64,000 nucleotides of DNA from Rotaria sordida (GCA_905250125.1 CAJNOL010000808.1:38522-102521), one strand, 5' to 3'. Shown: positions 24,280 to 38,231, counted from the stretch's first letter. Numbers and translations: made by a program. Notes: generated by a model not told the origin, from the letters alone.

Positions 24280-27000
24280 AAACAAAAAAATAAATAAATA
24301 AATAAACTAAAGTCTTTTTTTTTAATATCTATATCAATTTGATTTCATTAATCATTCATCTTTAATTCTATATAAAGAAAAATTCATTTTGTTGTATTGT
24401 TTAAATTTAAATGGAAATAAAAGTATTCTAATTTATTGAAAATCTTCTAATCAAATAATTCGGTTCTTATTGAACATAAAAAAAAACATATTTTTTCTTT
24501 TTTTTTAGAATTATACTCGGCATCTTCTTCGAACGTATGGGATCTTTTGTATTAAAGAATATGCCTTCATTGTCTGATAAACAAATCGATAATATCAATG
24601 TAGATTTAGTACAAATCTCGAAACATGTACGATCTTTTATTATCAATAATTATTGATGGAATCTACTGTTTATCTCAGAATTAGTCATCATGATTACATG
24701 CAATCTTTAGGATAATAGCGTAACATTGATTAGATCACAAATCGAGATTAACAGATGGATTACAGATAGTTTTATTTTTATTATATAAATTTGAACGATC
24801 ATTATTATCATTTTTCTTAATTTTTGTTAAAAGTATTATCAAACAAAGTTGCCAGATCTTCTGAAATTTAAACATTTTTCTTATTACTTTCTGATCTTTA
24901 TTAGATCGTAGCTTTATTAGAGTGTAGATGTAAGTATGAGTCTTCCCTTCATCCATGCTTACTCTTGATAAAACATATTTGAAAAAATGGAAAATATGAA
25001 CAATAATATCGAACTGATGTTATACAATCTTTATTGTTTTCTTTCGTAGGATCTCTTAACCTGTATAGTATACAGCCTTATTCACTTATTTTTACTAGTT
25101 TTCTTCGGTTTACTGTATTTCTGCAAAGCTTCTAAAGTTTTTTTTCTTTTTATATGGTTGAATAGAGCATTAACTACTGTATAGAACTGTATAGTTTTTC
25201 ATTTCTTAGCTTAGCCAAAATTTTAATAAATGTCGAAAATTTTTTTTGAAAAAGCTTTTGCATACTCATATCTCAAAGAAAAAAAAATTCAATTTTCGTG
25301 AAAATGGTTTTAGATTGAAGAGATCCATCAAACTTAAAGTTTTAGAAAGTATTGAATGAAACTATTTTGAATTTACAGAGAAAATTTAATTTTACTATTG
25401 AAATTTTATGCAATTTTGTACTAATAAAAAAGCAACATCTATATTAGTGAAAAAGATTTCAATGTTTATGAAACAATAATTTACTCGGGGAAAAAATACT
25501 GAAAATTGTACAAAAATAATTGTTAGAAATTCACTAAACTTTTACTTAAAATGATGTAATAAATCCGATGAAGTTTGATACAGAAATGAATGGATCTATC
25601 CAACCATATAAAAATACAAAACTTCTGAAATTTTGCAGAGTTACAGTAAACTGAAAAACCTAGTAAAAATAAGTAAATTATGCTTTATATTTTTTTCGTA
25701 TTAACTCAACAAATATATTCATTGTTTTGTCTTTCTTTATCGTAAAAGAGCATTTGGTACCAACAGTTTAACATAATATACATGGCGTTGGTTTGTGCTT
25801 TTTTGACACCGAATCGATTCTATATCTGTCATATAATAACCGCTAGTTTGTAGAAAATTGCTTTTTCTGAATTGACAATTGTGTTGCCAATGTGAAACTT
25901 TTTTTTTTGTCTAAATAGATTTGAATATTTTCACTAAATAACTATTCCATTATAATTTTATGCAGTTTTTTTTGTCAAATTACGCGGTAATATAAATGTA
26001 TTTGCACTATATTCTTATCAAAACTTTAAATAGATCAAATTTCAATTGATATGTAATGATTTAAAAGTATATTTATCAAGAATAGAGTTTATTATATGAA
26101 ATTTTAAGAATAACTATGATAAAACATTAAAATTCTTTTTCTCATCATCATACTCGGTTATATGTAATTGTTTCTAATTAATAATAAAATAATTTCTCTT
26201 GTTTGAACAGCTAATGAAATATTAGAGTAAAAATACTAATAATTATTCATGTATAAATTTTTTTTTTTATGTTAAAACTTCTCGACATGACTTTTTTTAA
26301 ATTTATTCTTCATCATCGATTCCATTCTATTGCAAATGTGAAGTTCTTAATTGTTCTCGATAAAATTTTATTTATGCTATACGTTATTGCTGTCGGTCAA
26401 GGGCTGATTTGTTGATTTTGTCGTTTATATTTTAATAAGCTTCTTTTTTTTTTCTTCTTTTTCTTTTTATATTTTTCTTACAATGCAACAAAAACAATCG
26501 TTTTAATGCATTTTACATAAAACTTAACTAAAAGCTTTGATTGACAAAACATTTCTTGATTTTTGTTCTTATTTGTATACTGAAATCGAATGTTTTCTGA
26601 CATGATGAATCGAATTCAGCTTATAAAAAAAAAAAAAAAAAAAAACTTTTTTTTTTCTCTCTTATCTTAAATTGTTATAAACAATTTAATAAGAACCAGT
26701 TTAGTTTTTGTTTTGTTGTTTTCAAAAATTTTTCATCATCAAAGTGGAGAAAAAAAGGTTCTTTATAAAGTGCGACAATTTATTACAATTAGTTTTCTAT
26801 TCTGTCAACATTCATTGATTGTAGTAACGAAAGTGTAAAGTGAGAATGAGAGAAGAAAAAAATGAGAGGTTGGCGAGAAGGTAAGAAATCAAAAAATGGC
26901 TGTCATATAAAAGCATACACATCGAGCATTATAAGACAAACAAAATCTTACAATAAATACAGAAGAACACATTACTTTTTCTCTTTTTGATCAATTCAAT
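24280..27000. other. Intergenic region between TRAF and CCDC60
   Basis: Starts with the TRAF 3' UTR (AATAAATAAATAAA at about 24290). It then holds AT-rich sequence containing foldback element E, and ends with the CCDC60 upstream region, which has a long A tract (26623-26644). No gene was recognised. Confidence 0.5.
25079..25680. repeat. Foldback element E, intergenic
   Basis: Outer arms of about 100 bp (roughly 25079-25185 and 25585-25680) are reverse complements: CTTATTTTTACTAG left with CTAGTAAAAATAAG right, CGGTTTACTGTA left with TACAGTAAACTG right, and TATATGGTTGAATAG left with CTATCCAACCATATA right. Pairing becomes weaker towards the centre. Confidence 0.82.
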
Positions 27001-30000
27001 ATGCTTGTTTCACCATCGAACAACAATTATACTAGGCCGATGACAACATCGACATCAACATCTCAAACGCCTCGTGTACGTATTCGAACTTTACATGTAT
27101 GTGAACCATCATATCCTTCACGAGATATTGTACGACAAGAAAATTATATTCGACGAAAAGCTCAAGAATTGCAAGGTTGGTGTTGTCCAAGAACAGTTCC
27201 ATATCAAGGTATTGATCCAGTTCGTTCACCACTTGAACTTTCAAAATCTACGACAGTAAGACTCTATTTTAAAGAAAATAATACAATTATATATGTTGAT
27301 AATTTAGAATGAACGAATAACAAATGCAACTCCTGCAAAATCAGTCTCGAAAATATCGAGTGATGGAAGTGGATTCATTCGATCTAAATCTGGTTCTGTT
27401 GGACAAGATGAAAATTTGGTACAAATGTATTATAATTTATATAATAAATAAATTATTTTTCTTTTTATAGATGAAAACACAGTTTGAAACAAATATTCGA
27501 CGTTTACAAACAGCTCAACAAAAGCATATGAAGAAATCAAAGTAAAAATAGTTCTGAAAATTGTTTCCTGTTGTTTTTAATTAAACACGAATATAATCGA
27601 AATAAAAATGATATTATTTGAGGAAAAAAAAATCGAGAAAAAAAAATAATGTTCGTAAAGTCTATTATATACTCGTGAAAGACAGACATGCCGTAGAGAG
27701 AGAAAAATGGATCTAATGGAATCTTGTTTTTTTTTTTACACATTCGATCCATAATTCACAACTTGATTTGTTGTTTTTCGTACTATATGTATAGAATAAT
27801 GTTTTACAAAAATTCAATTGGAGTCATCATCCGTTGCTTATGGAAACTATTTCATAAAATAAATAGAATTTTATTTTTTGTTTTTTACATTAAATTTTTT
27901 TTTATAGTGATATTTTAAAACGTGTACAATTGGGTCATAGTATTAAAGATGTTGTTGGAAAATTTCCTCGAGCTGTATGTTAAAGATATTTCATATGAAA
28001 AGAAATTTAGGATTATTTGTTTTTTAATAGAATAGTACTCGTGTGGATACTGCCGATACTCATAGAACGGCTAGTGTTAATAATGATGAAAAAGAATCGG
28101 ATATTTTATATGATAGATTACTTGATGATTTTGAGGAAGAAGACGATATGGATGGATCAAGGTAAGTTTATTATAAATTTATATGTGCTTTCGTATTTTG
28201 TACACTTGCACTATTGGTAAACACGTTTTATAATCACAGCGAGAGTGATATTCGTGATGATATTATGTCACCAAGAACAATCACAAATACAAATTTAACT
28301 AGCACGGACACGACAGAAATAACTGAATTACATAAAATACATCCGCCTGAGTGAGATATTCTATTTAAAAAATTTCGACTAAAAAACAATTGAAATATCT
28401 TTTTTTTTGTTAAATAGTATATCATTTCTTCCAGTGAAATTATGTCAATCAGCTCCACCATTGAATCGTAATAATCTTCGACAAGCAACATTACGTCCAT
28501 TTACACCACGTTATAGTAGTCTATCAGCAAGATTACGTCTTACAAGACATATGCCTTTTAGGTTAATTCAAAATAAAATTTTTTTTTCTTTTTGATTTTT
28601 TTATTTAGTTAATAATTCATTTTCTTTAGAGATGCATTATATCGTCAATTATGTTGTATTCTATGGTTATTACGAGCTATGGGTCGATCAGATTGGTCAG
28701 AAGTAATTAGTGGATGTTGGAATATTGATCAATGGTCAGTATTTTGATTTTTACATGTATCGCGTTTATTCTTTTGTGTCTTAAACATTTTCTTTTTAAA
28801 TATAGGCTACGAAATGATTCTCGTTCACATACACATTCTCATCATCATCAACAAGCTAAAAAACAACATGAATCTAACAAAGGACATCATACAAAATTTC
28901 TTCCATCGGAACTTAAATCGATATCGACAACAACAAATACATCCAAAGAAAATGCTATTGCATCGTTACGAACAGTAGTTGGAAATACCGATGTAAATAA
29001 TATGATATTTTTCATTTTTATTATTATTATTATTATTATCTAAAAAACAACAAAAAGACTTTTTTTGTTTTCTTTAAATTTTCATTGTAGACTTCAAGAA
29101 AACAACATTTAAGTTTTGAATCAAATATAACTCGTTTACCTGAAACAAGTTTTGGTAAATATTCATAATTGAAAATAAATTGTTTCATTTTAATATTTTT
29201 TCTTTTTATTTTCATTAAAAGATGATCAAATTAGAAGTCGTAGTAGATTAAGTGATGCTAGTGAACGATTAGATTTACAATTAAATTCAACTAATATTGA
29301 TTCTGATCTTAATGAATCATCATCATCATCAAGAAGTAAGCAAGGTGATTCAACTGAACATATTAATTTAGATAGTAGTCATCAAACAACAAATATACGT
29401 TCACTTGGAGTTACACCTGCTATATTAATAACTAATACAAGTCGAACATCGACATCAACTAATTTCGGTCAATCGACTGGTCGTGCTACAATAGGTCGTT
29501 TAACATCCATCATGGAACGACGACGTAGTCCTGATGCATTACTTAAACGATGGGTAAAGAATCAAAAGATGATAGTAAAAGATTCCGATGAACCTTTACC
29601 TTTAAATGTAAGTTACTTTTAGATATTATTTTAGAAAAAAAAAATTTTTTTTTTAAATCTTTAGGAAGCACAAATACGTTTATTACGTGTGGGTGATAAT
29701 GATGATCTTAAACGTATATTTGGATTAGAAAATGCAACAGATGTTAATAAAGAACAAGTAAAAGTACGTCGAACACGTGAAATTGAACAAAAACTTGTTG
29801 CAAATATTAAACGTCGTTCAGCAACAAGTGTTGGGTATTAAACAAAAAAATTTCCTCTTTTTTTTTGTTTTTATTTCTTCAACAACAAAAAACAATATTT
29901 TATATTTTAGATCAGGTCAATCAAAACGTCATGCACAAATTTTACAAAAAATTAAACGAGATTTTAATGATTTTACAGAAGAACAATCAATTATTTTAAA

Positions 30001-30636
30001 TAATAAACTTGAACAAGCTGATAATGATCGTCTTTTTTATTGTCAAACAAAATTACGTGAACTTCAACAAAAAATGCCACCATTAACTATACTTGATCGT
30101 TTATTAAAACATTTACGTTATGATGAAGATAAAAAAAAAATTGATGCTGCTTATCTCAAATATCAATCATGGTTTGTTTCAAAAAAAGAAAAACAAAGAA
30201 TTATACATTGTAATCTTTTCTTTATTTAAATAGGTACGTTGATTTATTACAAATGGTTCAAACCGATTATAGTGATGATCATATAATAATACTTCTTTTA
30301 AAAGAAATGGAAGAATTTGCTAATGTAAATATTTTTCTTTTTCAGTTTCACTATAAATGATATAATTCAATTAGATTATTTTGTTTTTAGCCAAATGATA
30401 AACCTACAGTTATTCGATTTAAAGCTGTTCTTAGTGATTTAAAAGCTCATGAAATATGTCATCCTGATGTAATGGCTGCTATAGAATTTATTCGTATTCA
30501 TGTTGTACGAATGGGAGATGAAGAATTTGATAAATTTTTTTGTAGACAATTTCCAACAGTTACAAAATATATTATGACGCAAAGCGAAACAACAGAAAAT
30601 GATGATACTCAATTAGAAGTAAAACCTGTTATATGA
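27001..30636 (+). CDS. CCDC60: CCDC60-like protein
   Basis: Fifteen exons: 27001-27255, 27308-27418, 27471-27541, 27908-27974, 28031-28161, 28240-28350, 28418-28561, 28630-28734, 28806-28992, 29091-29154, 29222-29607, 29665-29834, 29911-30171, 30234-30324, 30391-30636. They sum to 800 codons (799 aa) with every phase consistent. Two conserved stretches resemble vertebrate CCDC60: a central block RPFTPRYSSL ... LYRQLCCILWLLRAM ... ISGCWN (about residues 245-300), and a C-terminal block ICHPDVMAAIEFIRIHVVRM. It is longer than the roughly 550-aa human protein because of Ser/Thr-rich and His-rich insertions in the middle. The human function is poorly defined; a ciliary or testis role is suspected. 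Domain recall is from memory, so a profile search is needed. A polyadenylation signal (AATAAATAAA) follows at about 30687. Confidence 0.75.
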
Positions 30637-32019
30637 TAATATTTTGTATATTTATTTTGTTTTGCTTTCTTTTTTTTTTTTTTTGAAATAAATAAAAACT
30701 ATTGACTTTTTTTTTTCTATGATGATGATCTATCATTATAATTAGTAATCAATGTTAAATACTTAAGATTTGATTTTGAAAAAAGAACTCCTCTTTGATT
30801 GATTAAAACTTTTAAGTTTTGAGTGTTTGTTTTTTTTTTTTTACTCCAGATATACTTCTAAATACCTTCGATCTACTGAATTTGTTTTGAAATATAGTTG
30901 TAAAATCAAAAAACAAACATAGCTTCGTTTTTCAGACGCGATATACCTAATCAAGCTGAAACTCTTCTATGAGGACTTGATAATGTTTTAGGTGTTGACC
31001 CTTGTTCTATTTAAAAAAGATTCGATCACTGATTTTTTTTATAATGCTCTTCGTATTTGAAGGTTTTGGTTTTTTAAACGTATAAGAAAGATGACTGTGA
31101 ATGACGATAAAAAGATGCAAACTATTGGACTTTCGAGTATGAAGTATCAATGATATGTTTTATATTTAATTTTTTTTTGTATGACCTCTTTCATTTTGTT
31201 ATTAGAAATTTTTCTCCATTTATTATTTAATGATTATATATAGGAATCAATTCTGAACGATTGTTTGATCCAGACGTGTATAGTTTGTTTATTATATTAA
31301 GTGAAGTTTTTTTATTCGTCTTAGGCAGATGAATAAACAAATGTATAATAATTTAAAATAAACAGTTCGTTTTTGACATTGATCGATCGTGAAATTATAA
31401 ATGAGATTAAAAAAAACTGAGTCATCATTAAAAAAATCCAATAGCACACATACATTTGGAATATCGAGTTACATATCGAAAATTTATTAGATATATCATT
31501 GATAAAATGCAATCGAATAAACATGGATGATGTTGTTGCATTTTAATATGATACAGATTATTTCATTCAAATAACCTTCATGGAAAAGTTATGAAAAAAA
31601 AACCTTTGGTCTTTTCTAATGCATATCACCAAACTCCTTCTTTATATTTTTTTCTAATCACGTTGCTTGTGCTAATGGTCGATAATATTGACATTGTTTA
31701 ATTCAATGTCGGAAATTCTTCTGCAATTTATACATATTGATACATAATAATGATGAAGGAATAACAGTACATAATTCTGATGGTTTTTTTTGTTCTACTG
31801 AAGACAAATTTACGAAATTAGACAATTCAATAGAAGTAGATGATTGACTTTCTTTCGTATATTCATCTCAAGATTGTACTAATTTGATCCATGATTATGA
31901 AACTAATCTATACTCCTAATATATCGAATATTTTTGAAATTAAATCTTAGAAGACACGATTGATATAGAATACAATAGAAGTTCTTGTTATATTTGATAA
32001 ACGAGATTTGTTTTAGATA
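30637..32019. other. Intergenic region, CCDC60 to hAT-like element
   Basis: AT-rich sequence. No gene or repeat was recognised before the transposon boundary at 32028. Confidence 0.5.
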
Positions 32020-32027
32020 ACTACACC

Positions 32028-33200
32028 TAGAGATGTAAGCTGATGAGTCAATTGGCAACAGCGCTGAAAAATTTTTTAATTTGTTTAAATCTTCGACGAT
32101 ACCTGATTCGAATATGTGTGTTCTTCGGCGACGGCTGAAAATTTCAAAACTGAATATATCTTTAGACGATAAGAAATGCCTGTTTATTTCAATATTTGAT
32201 TACTAGTAATTTCAAAAAACTAAATGAAATAATTGTATTTCGCACGTTATTTTAATCAAGATATTACATTTAGGTAATTTAGATAGGAATAATCAATTAC
32301 TAATAACTATAGTCGGAAGCCAAGAGAATCAACGATCCTAAGGATGGACAAACTTTGTTGATAGATATCAAGATACTAAAAAATTACTCTCTTGAGTTTT
32401 TAACGATAGAGACTGGGTGACGATCTCTATAAAACATTAAGTTTGAGTTATCTCGGAGATCTTATTTTTATTGTGCATCTCTTGTTGTTTAGCGATTTAG
32501 AGAAAACAAGGAGGGAATATTCTAATTTGTTGTTTTAGTTTGCTGAGTTTCTATCACTCGGTGAATTACCAATAGAAGATTTATCATATGTCCTTGGCGT
32601 CATGTAAAACTGTAGATGCTAATCCGTTTTCGATTGAGGATAAACTATCATCTATTTGTTCAAATTTTCATTTATAGAAGAAAATTTTGCAATAAATTCG
32701 TTTAATATCTAATGTATCATTTATTCTTTTGTGCAAATGACACGAATGATAGTATATAGATCATTGTTTTAGTATGTTCGATAGCTTTCTTAGAATAAAA
32801 AAACACTTTCATTGAAATTATGAAAACTCGTTATATTGAGTGATAGATTCAAATATAAATAAAATTTGAACCACCAAGTTTAATAAAACTTCTTTGTACT
32901 ATTCTTATTCCTGATATAGAGTACTACGTTTTTGTCCATATAAACAATCGAAAAAATTGACAAACAACTTTATGGCTCAAATATAACCGAATATAAGTAA
33001 AAATTTTCGATTTTTGCATTCAGATAACGGCGGCAGCGGCGGCTGAAACTTTCATAAATTTTTCTTATTAACGGCGGTGCAGCGGCTGCATCTACTGTTA
33101 GTCAGTGGCGACAGCGGCTCAGAAATTTTTAAAATTTTCGTTGTTGCGACGGCGGCCGCTGTAATTTCGAAAAAATCGGCGGCCGCGGCTTACACCTCTA
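32028..33200. mobile_element. Non-autonomous hAT-like DNA transposon
   Basis: A 1,173-bp element. Its ends are imperfect terminal inverted repeats: TAGAGATGTAAGC at the left and, read on the minus strand from the right, TAGAGGTGTAAGCC. It is flanked by near-identical 8-bp sequences (ACTACACC at 32020-32027, ACTACATC at 33201-33208; 7 of 8 match). An 8-bp target duplication and TAGNG termini are hAT-superfamily features. Subterminal regions carry repeated, unusually GC-rich CGGCGGC/GCGGCTG motifs followed by AAATTT-like words (around 32060-32160 and 33025-33190). The interior has no transposase-like frame, so it would depend on an autonomous hAT elsewhere. Confidence 0.8.
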
Positions 33201-33625
33201 ACTACATCATAACCAGTATTTATACTAAGCTGAGATTATCGATTGACATCACTAGAAAATATTTTCATTATATAATTGAAAAGCAGTTATCGATAACTAA
33301 CGACAACTATTTGTAATTTTCTTAAAGTTGGATTCGATCTATAATGTATACAATATGGAATTATGTGTTCAAATCAAATTTGACCACACAAGAATGAAAT
33401 GTACAAACATCTTGTCTATAAATTTCGATAAATAAGCTATTTTATATGTTAACAACATTATAAATTTTGCTTTATTTAATTTCTATTGTTATATGTAATA
33501 GTATATTATATGTTGATTGTTTCTCCTATTGACCAATATAATATTTATTATCTTTACACAATGTTTTAACTAATTTTTGTTTTCTGTTGTCTAATATATT
33601 GTTATTCACGTTTATTTAATTTCAG

Positions 33626-36527
33626 ATGAGTTCAAATCAATTAAAACTAGATCAAATTTGGAACCGTCCTGAACTACCATCAAAACCTGCTCTGTTTTCA
33701 AATACAAATGAAATCAAGGTATTCTTTTTTCCGAATCATTCATCATTGTTTTTTTCGCTTATAAAAGAGTACTTTTTTTTAGACATCTATTGGAAATAAA
33801 GATGTTAAATTATCATTATTTCCAATGCCTACTGCTCGTTGGCGACCAAATCAACGTCCATTTGTTCTTCCACCGCAAACGATAAATCCAAATGGTACTT
33901 CATCTATGAGAACAATTCAATTAATTGATCCTATTATCACACCAATGCCAACAATGAGTAGTCTAAAACATATTCAAACAACTCAAAATTTATTCAGCAT
34001 TGGAAAACGTATGCCTGAAATAGAAATAGCTTTAAAACAACTTATTGCTAATATGGAAAAATGTCCACGACCAGAAGAAGAATTACCACAACCATTATCT
34101 CTTCGTAATGTTACATTACATGGTTATCAACGACATGCACTTGCTTGGATGGAATGGCGTGAAAGTAATCCACCATTTGGTGGTAAGCAAAAATTTTCAA
34201 TTTAGTTCTTTTTTTATCTAACAAATATTATTATATGATTTAGGAATTTTGGCTGATGATATGGGGTATAGTTGAATTTTTTTAAAATTAATATTCGGAT
34301 GATATTTATTATTTGTTTTTGTTTTTCTTAGACTTGGTAAAACTGTAACTACAATTGCTTTTCTTCAACTTCGAATGAATTCAATAAAACAAGAATCTAT
34401 CGAACAAATATTTGATTCTTCAAAAAATCGAGCTATTCCAACAACACTTGTTATATGTCCAGCTACACTTATGAGTCATTGGGAAAGTGAAATAACTAAA
34501 TATAGCCGTATGAGATGTTTTATTTATCATGGTTCATCACGTAAAAAAGATATTCCAGTTGGTGGTGCAGTTCGTGCTTTTGGACAATATTGTGTTGTAC
34601 TTACATCTTATGAATTAGTACGAGCTGAACATACATGTGATGAAATTAAAGTAGATTTTTTTTGTTTTTCTTTTACATCAAAAATTTTATTATTATTCTA
34701 ATAATTATTTTAGAATCCATTATTTTCTGTAAAATGGCAACGAATTGTTCTTGATGAAGCACATCGAATACGTTCACATAAATCACAAACAGCTCAAGCA
34801 TGTTCATCACTTGATACTATTTATCGTTGGGCATTAACTGGAACACCAATACATAATAAAGCTGATGATTTTTATTCACTTCTTCATTTTCTTCATTATT
34901 CACCATTTAATATATATTCTACATGGAAATTATTTTCATCAAATCAATATAAATCTATTGAACGTATGAAAACAATTGTACGTTCATTAATACTTCGACG
35001 AACAAAAACTGATTATGATTTAAATGGTAAATTACTTGTACCATTACCATCTAAACAAATAGAAAATCTTTGGTTAACATTAACTGATGAAGAACTGAAA
35101 CATTATCAACGTATTAAAATGGAAATGACTGATGCTTATAAATTATTTATTCATAATCGACGTGAAAAAAAGAAAACAAATACAGTTGTTCTTTTTACAT
35201 TAATGTAAATATATATATATATATATTTTAATAGGAAAAATATTTCTTTATTTTTTTTTGATTTTATTATTTTATTTTAGGCTTAAATTACGTCAAGCAT
35301 GTAATCATTTATCATTAGTAAAAAATTTATCAACAGATGAAGTATTTGATGATAAAGATGATGTTGCATTAGAATTATCAATGTTTAAATTAGATTTAAA
35401 TGATACATTAAATGATAAAAATATTCAATCATTGACAAAAGATACTGAACTTCAATATGATATAACATTTTTAAGTACAAAACTTAATTGTCTTCTAAAA
35501 AAACTTAATTTAATTGTTAATCAACAAGGAGAAAAATGTAAGAATACATTATTTTCTTATTATCAACTTCATTGTCGCACACATGCACCTAAAATATCAA
35601 CACAGTATGATAAAGAATAGTAGTACTTTATGAGAAAGGAATAGCTACTTTTGTCCAGGACTGTATCTTTGGAAGCACAGAAATATACATGTAGTACAAT
35701 AACTACAAACTTTGGAAGACCTAACCAGATTTTCAAAGGAGGAGAGCTGCTCTTTCTTCACTGGATAAAACACTAACACAAACTCTTATATATCTACTCA
35801 CATATTCACAATTTTAGTCCTCGATGTACGTAAAACAATTGCTACATTTGACATGTAGTTAAATTATTTAAATGAGATTTTCATAATAACATAATTAGAG
35901 AATTAGTATTTCATACTGAATCTTCTTTTCTTGTTTTTTTTTGTAACGATAGGTATTGTTGTTTCATCATGGGTAGGCATGCTCAATATTGTTCGACATC
36001 ATTTAAAACAATATCATATACGATCTCTAACAATTAGTGGTGAAATTAAAATTGCTGATCGGCAAGCGGTTGTACAAGCATTTAATAGTGATGAAAAGAA
36101 ATATATGGTAAAAATTAATTTATTTTTTTTAGATTTAAACATTCATTTATTGTTTTCTAATTTAGGTTCTTCTTTTATCATTGAAAGCTGGTGGTGAAGG
36201 TCTTAATCTTGTTGGTGGTAATCATCTTTTCTTATGTGAATTATCTTATAATCCACAAAATGAACAACAAGCATGTGATAGAATATATCGAAGTAATAGA
36301 ATTTCTTTACTTGTCATTCAACATATTTTGTACTTTTTTTTTGTTTTTGACTTATAGTTGGTCAACGAAGAGATGTACATATTTATCGATTAATGATAAA
36401 AAATACAATTGAAGAACGAATTAGTAATTTACAAGAACAAAAATTAAAATTGGCTGGTGATGTTTTAGCTGGTTGTGTAGATAGATTTAGTCTTAAATTA
36501 GAAGATATTGCTTATTTGTGCTCATAA
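33626..36527 (+). CDS. TTF2: SNF2-family ATPase, TTF2/lodestar-like
   Basis: A nuclear DNA translocase resembling transcription termination factor 2, which releases Pol II transcripts using ATP. Nine exons: 33626-33718, 33783-34182, 34244-34265, 34332-34650, 34714-35204, 35281-35537, 35953-36107, 36166-36292, 36358-36527; 678 codons (677 aa), phases consistent. Helicase motifs are in order: [14 protein letters not shown] (Q-like motif), LADDMGLGKT (Walker A, about 167-176), LDEAHRIRS (DEAH box, 291-299), [29 protein letters not shown], and [17 protein letters not shown] (motif VI). It is shorter than fly or human TTF2 (over 1000 aa) because the N-terminal region with the GRF zinc finger is missing. 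Either it lies upstream beyond the AG at 33624-33625, or this is a short paralogue. The third exon is only 22 bp and codes for part of Walker A. Confidence 0.88.
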
Positions 36528-38231
36528 AACATTTTGTTCTATTACAAAAAAATTAGTTAATTCTATTTTGTTATGTTGTCTTATTTTTCTATCTAATACA
36601 AATTTATATATTTCTTTATTTTCTACCTTTGCTTCTTCAACACAGATATTCATAATAGTTATCTTAATATTTCGATTTGTTCATTTCGATAAAATTCATA
36701 ATAAAAGTCGACTATAAAATTTATCTCATTATTGCTCATCTAAAAAAAAAATTAGTTTTTTTGCAAATAAATAGTCGAAGAACGAAATCCAATTAAGAGC
36801 AAGAAATATGCTATAAGTATAATGTTTGACTAGAATATAAGATAATGTATTTTTTAAGCATATTAAAAATATCAATAAAGAAATGTTCTTAGCTTTTCTG
36901 ACTTGTCATTGAATTAGCTGGCGGGAGACTAGCTCACCACTTTTAATTATCTCGAGTACAAGGTAGAGGTCAAAACTGTCAAAATCACTGTTTTGTGAAA
37001 TTTACTAACGATGAATGGAAACTCATATTGAAGGTTTAAAAGCACATTATATTATTTTGAAACATTGATCTTCCTGACATAGTTTGAAGAAATTTCTAGC
37101 TACTCGCTAATCGCTAGGTTATCGCGATACAAGGTAAAGATTTTGTTATAGCAAAAAATATGCAAGGTGTGGAGAGCGAATACATATGCGATCGACTACA
37201 GAAATGCTCTGCTTCACATTGTATTTCAACCGTTCAATAGAACTTTTGAAACAGATTAGTGGCAATTAAAAACAAAATTGTTAACTAATTCTTCAAATTG
37301 GAAATATCATAGGTCTAGTCGATGGAATGTATCAACAGCATTCCATATTGACTCGTGAAGAAATTTGAATTGTTTGATTCACTGACGGATTCAGAATTCT
37401 AGTGAGTGAGCCGCTACTTCGAATTTATGCCTTTCGAAGTAGTACGATTTATTTATTGTCAAAATCAATCAAGTGCGGATGTTCTTACGCTTACATTCTT
37501 TGTAGCTGATTTATCTATTAAATCTAGACATTTATAAATAAACAGTCTTTATAAAAGAAGCAACGAATAATTGTGAAGTTAACGAAACAGACGATGATTG
37601 AAAGATGAAGAATATTAAATGTCACTTAAAGTTAGTGGCTATGATTTATCCTTATGCCCTTCTTGCTGTTCATTGTTGTCCTTTGAACTCAGTTCTTTTG
37701 GGAAAATTTAGTAATTTGAGGATGGATATGAATCTAAGAAAGATGTCATTGAAGTGTATTAAAGAAAAAAAGCTGTTTTAAACATAAAAAGATTCACATT
37801 TCACCAGCTGATGTTTGCTTGTTAGTTTTTTAATTCGATCTTGCAGCACTGTTTTATTTTGAATATTTCAAACTTTTATTCTTGTTTATTTTTGAATTAA
37901 TCATCAAGTGATAAGAACAATGGCCAATATCATTATTGCATTTACCGCCATTACTTACCACAAGACTCCACTAACCATTGGGGTCACCAGTTTCGTAATT
38001 ACTTCTATTCGAAACGAGGTGGCGATAGCCGGTATATAATCCACCAGTGATTTAATAGTAAAAAAGACGCAACAATACAGAACAAATTTTATACATTTAA
38101 TTATCTTTATTGTATTACATATACATACATATACATATATGACCATAAGACATAAAAAAAAGGAATAAGCATACACATAAATTTCATATTTTTTGAATTA
38201 AAGATAAGATATAGAAAGAAAAAAAAGGGAT
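36528..38231. other. Intergenic region between convergent TTF2-like and Jaw1-like genes
   Basis: Holds the two convergent 3' UTRs and about 1.4 kb of AT-rich sequence. A small hairpin (CTACTTCGAA ... TTCGAAGTAG, about 37413-37442) is the only structure noted. Translated fragments near 37270-37400 are interrupted by stops and were not identifiable. Confidence 0.5.

Noticed and set aside
33077-33316. Open frame of about 79 codons in the GC-rich part near the hAT-like element
   Set aside because: It spans the transposon's right end and subterminal repeats; the translation is Ala/Ser-rich low complexity with no family resemblance.
37270-37400. Possible transposase remnant (fragment reading IIGLVDGM)
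   Set aside because: Only a short stretch looks suggestive, with stops on both sides and no second motif to support a DDE transposase.
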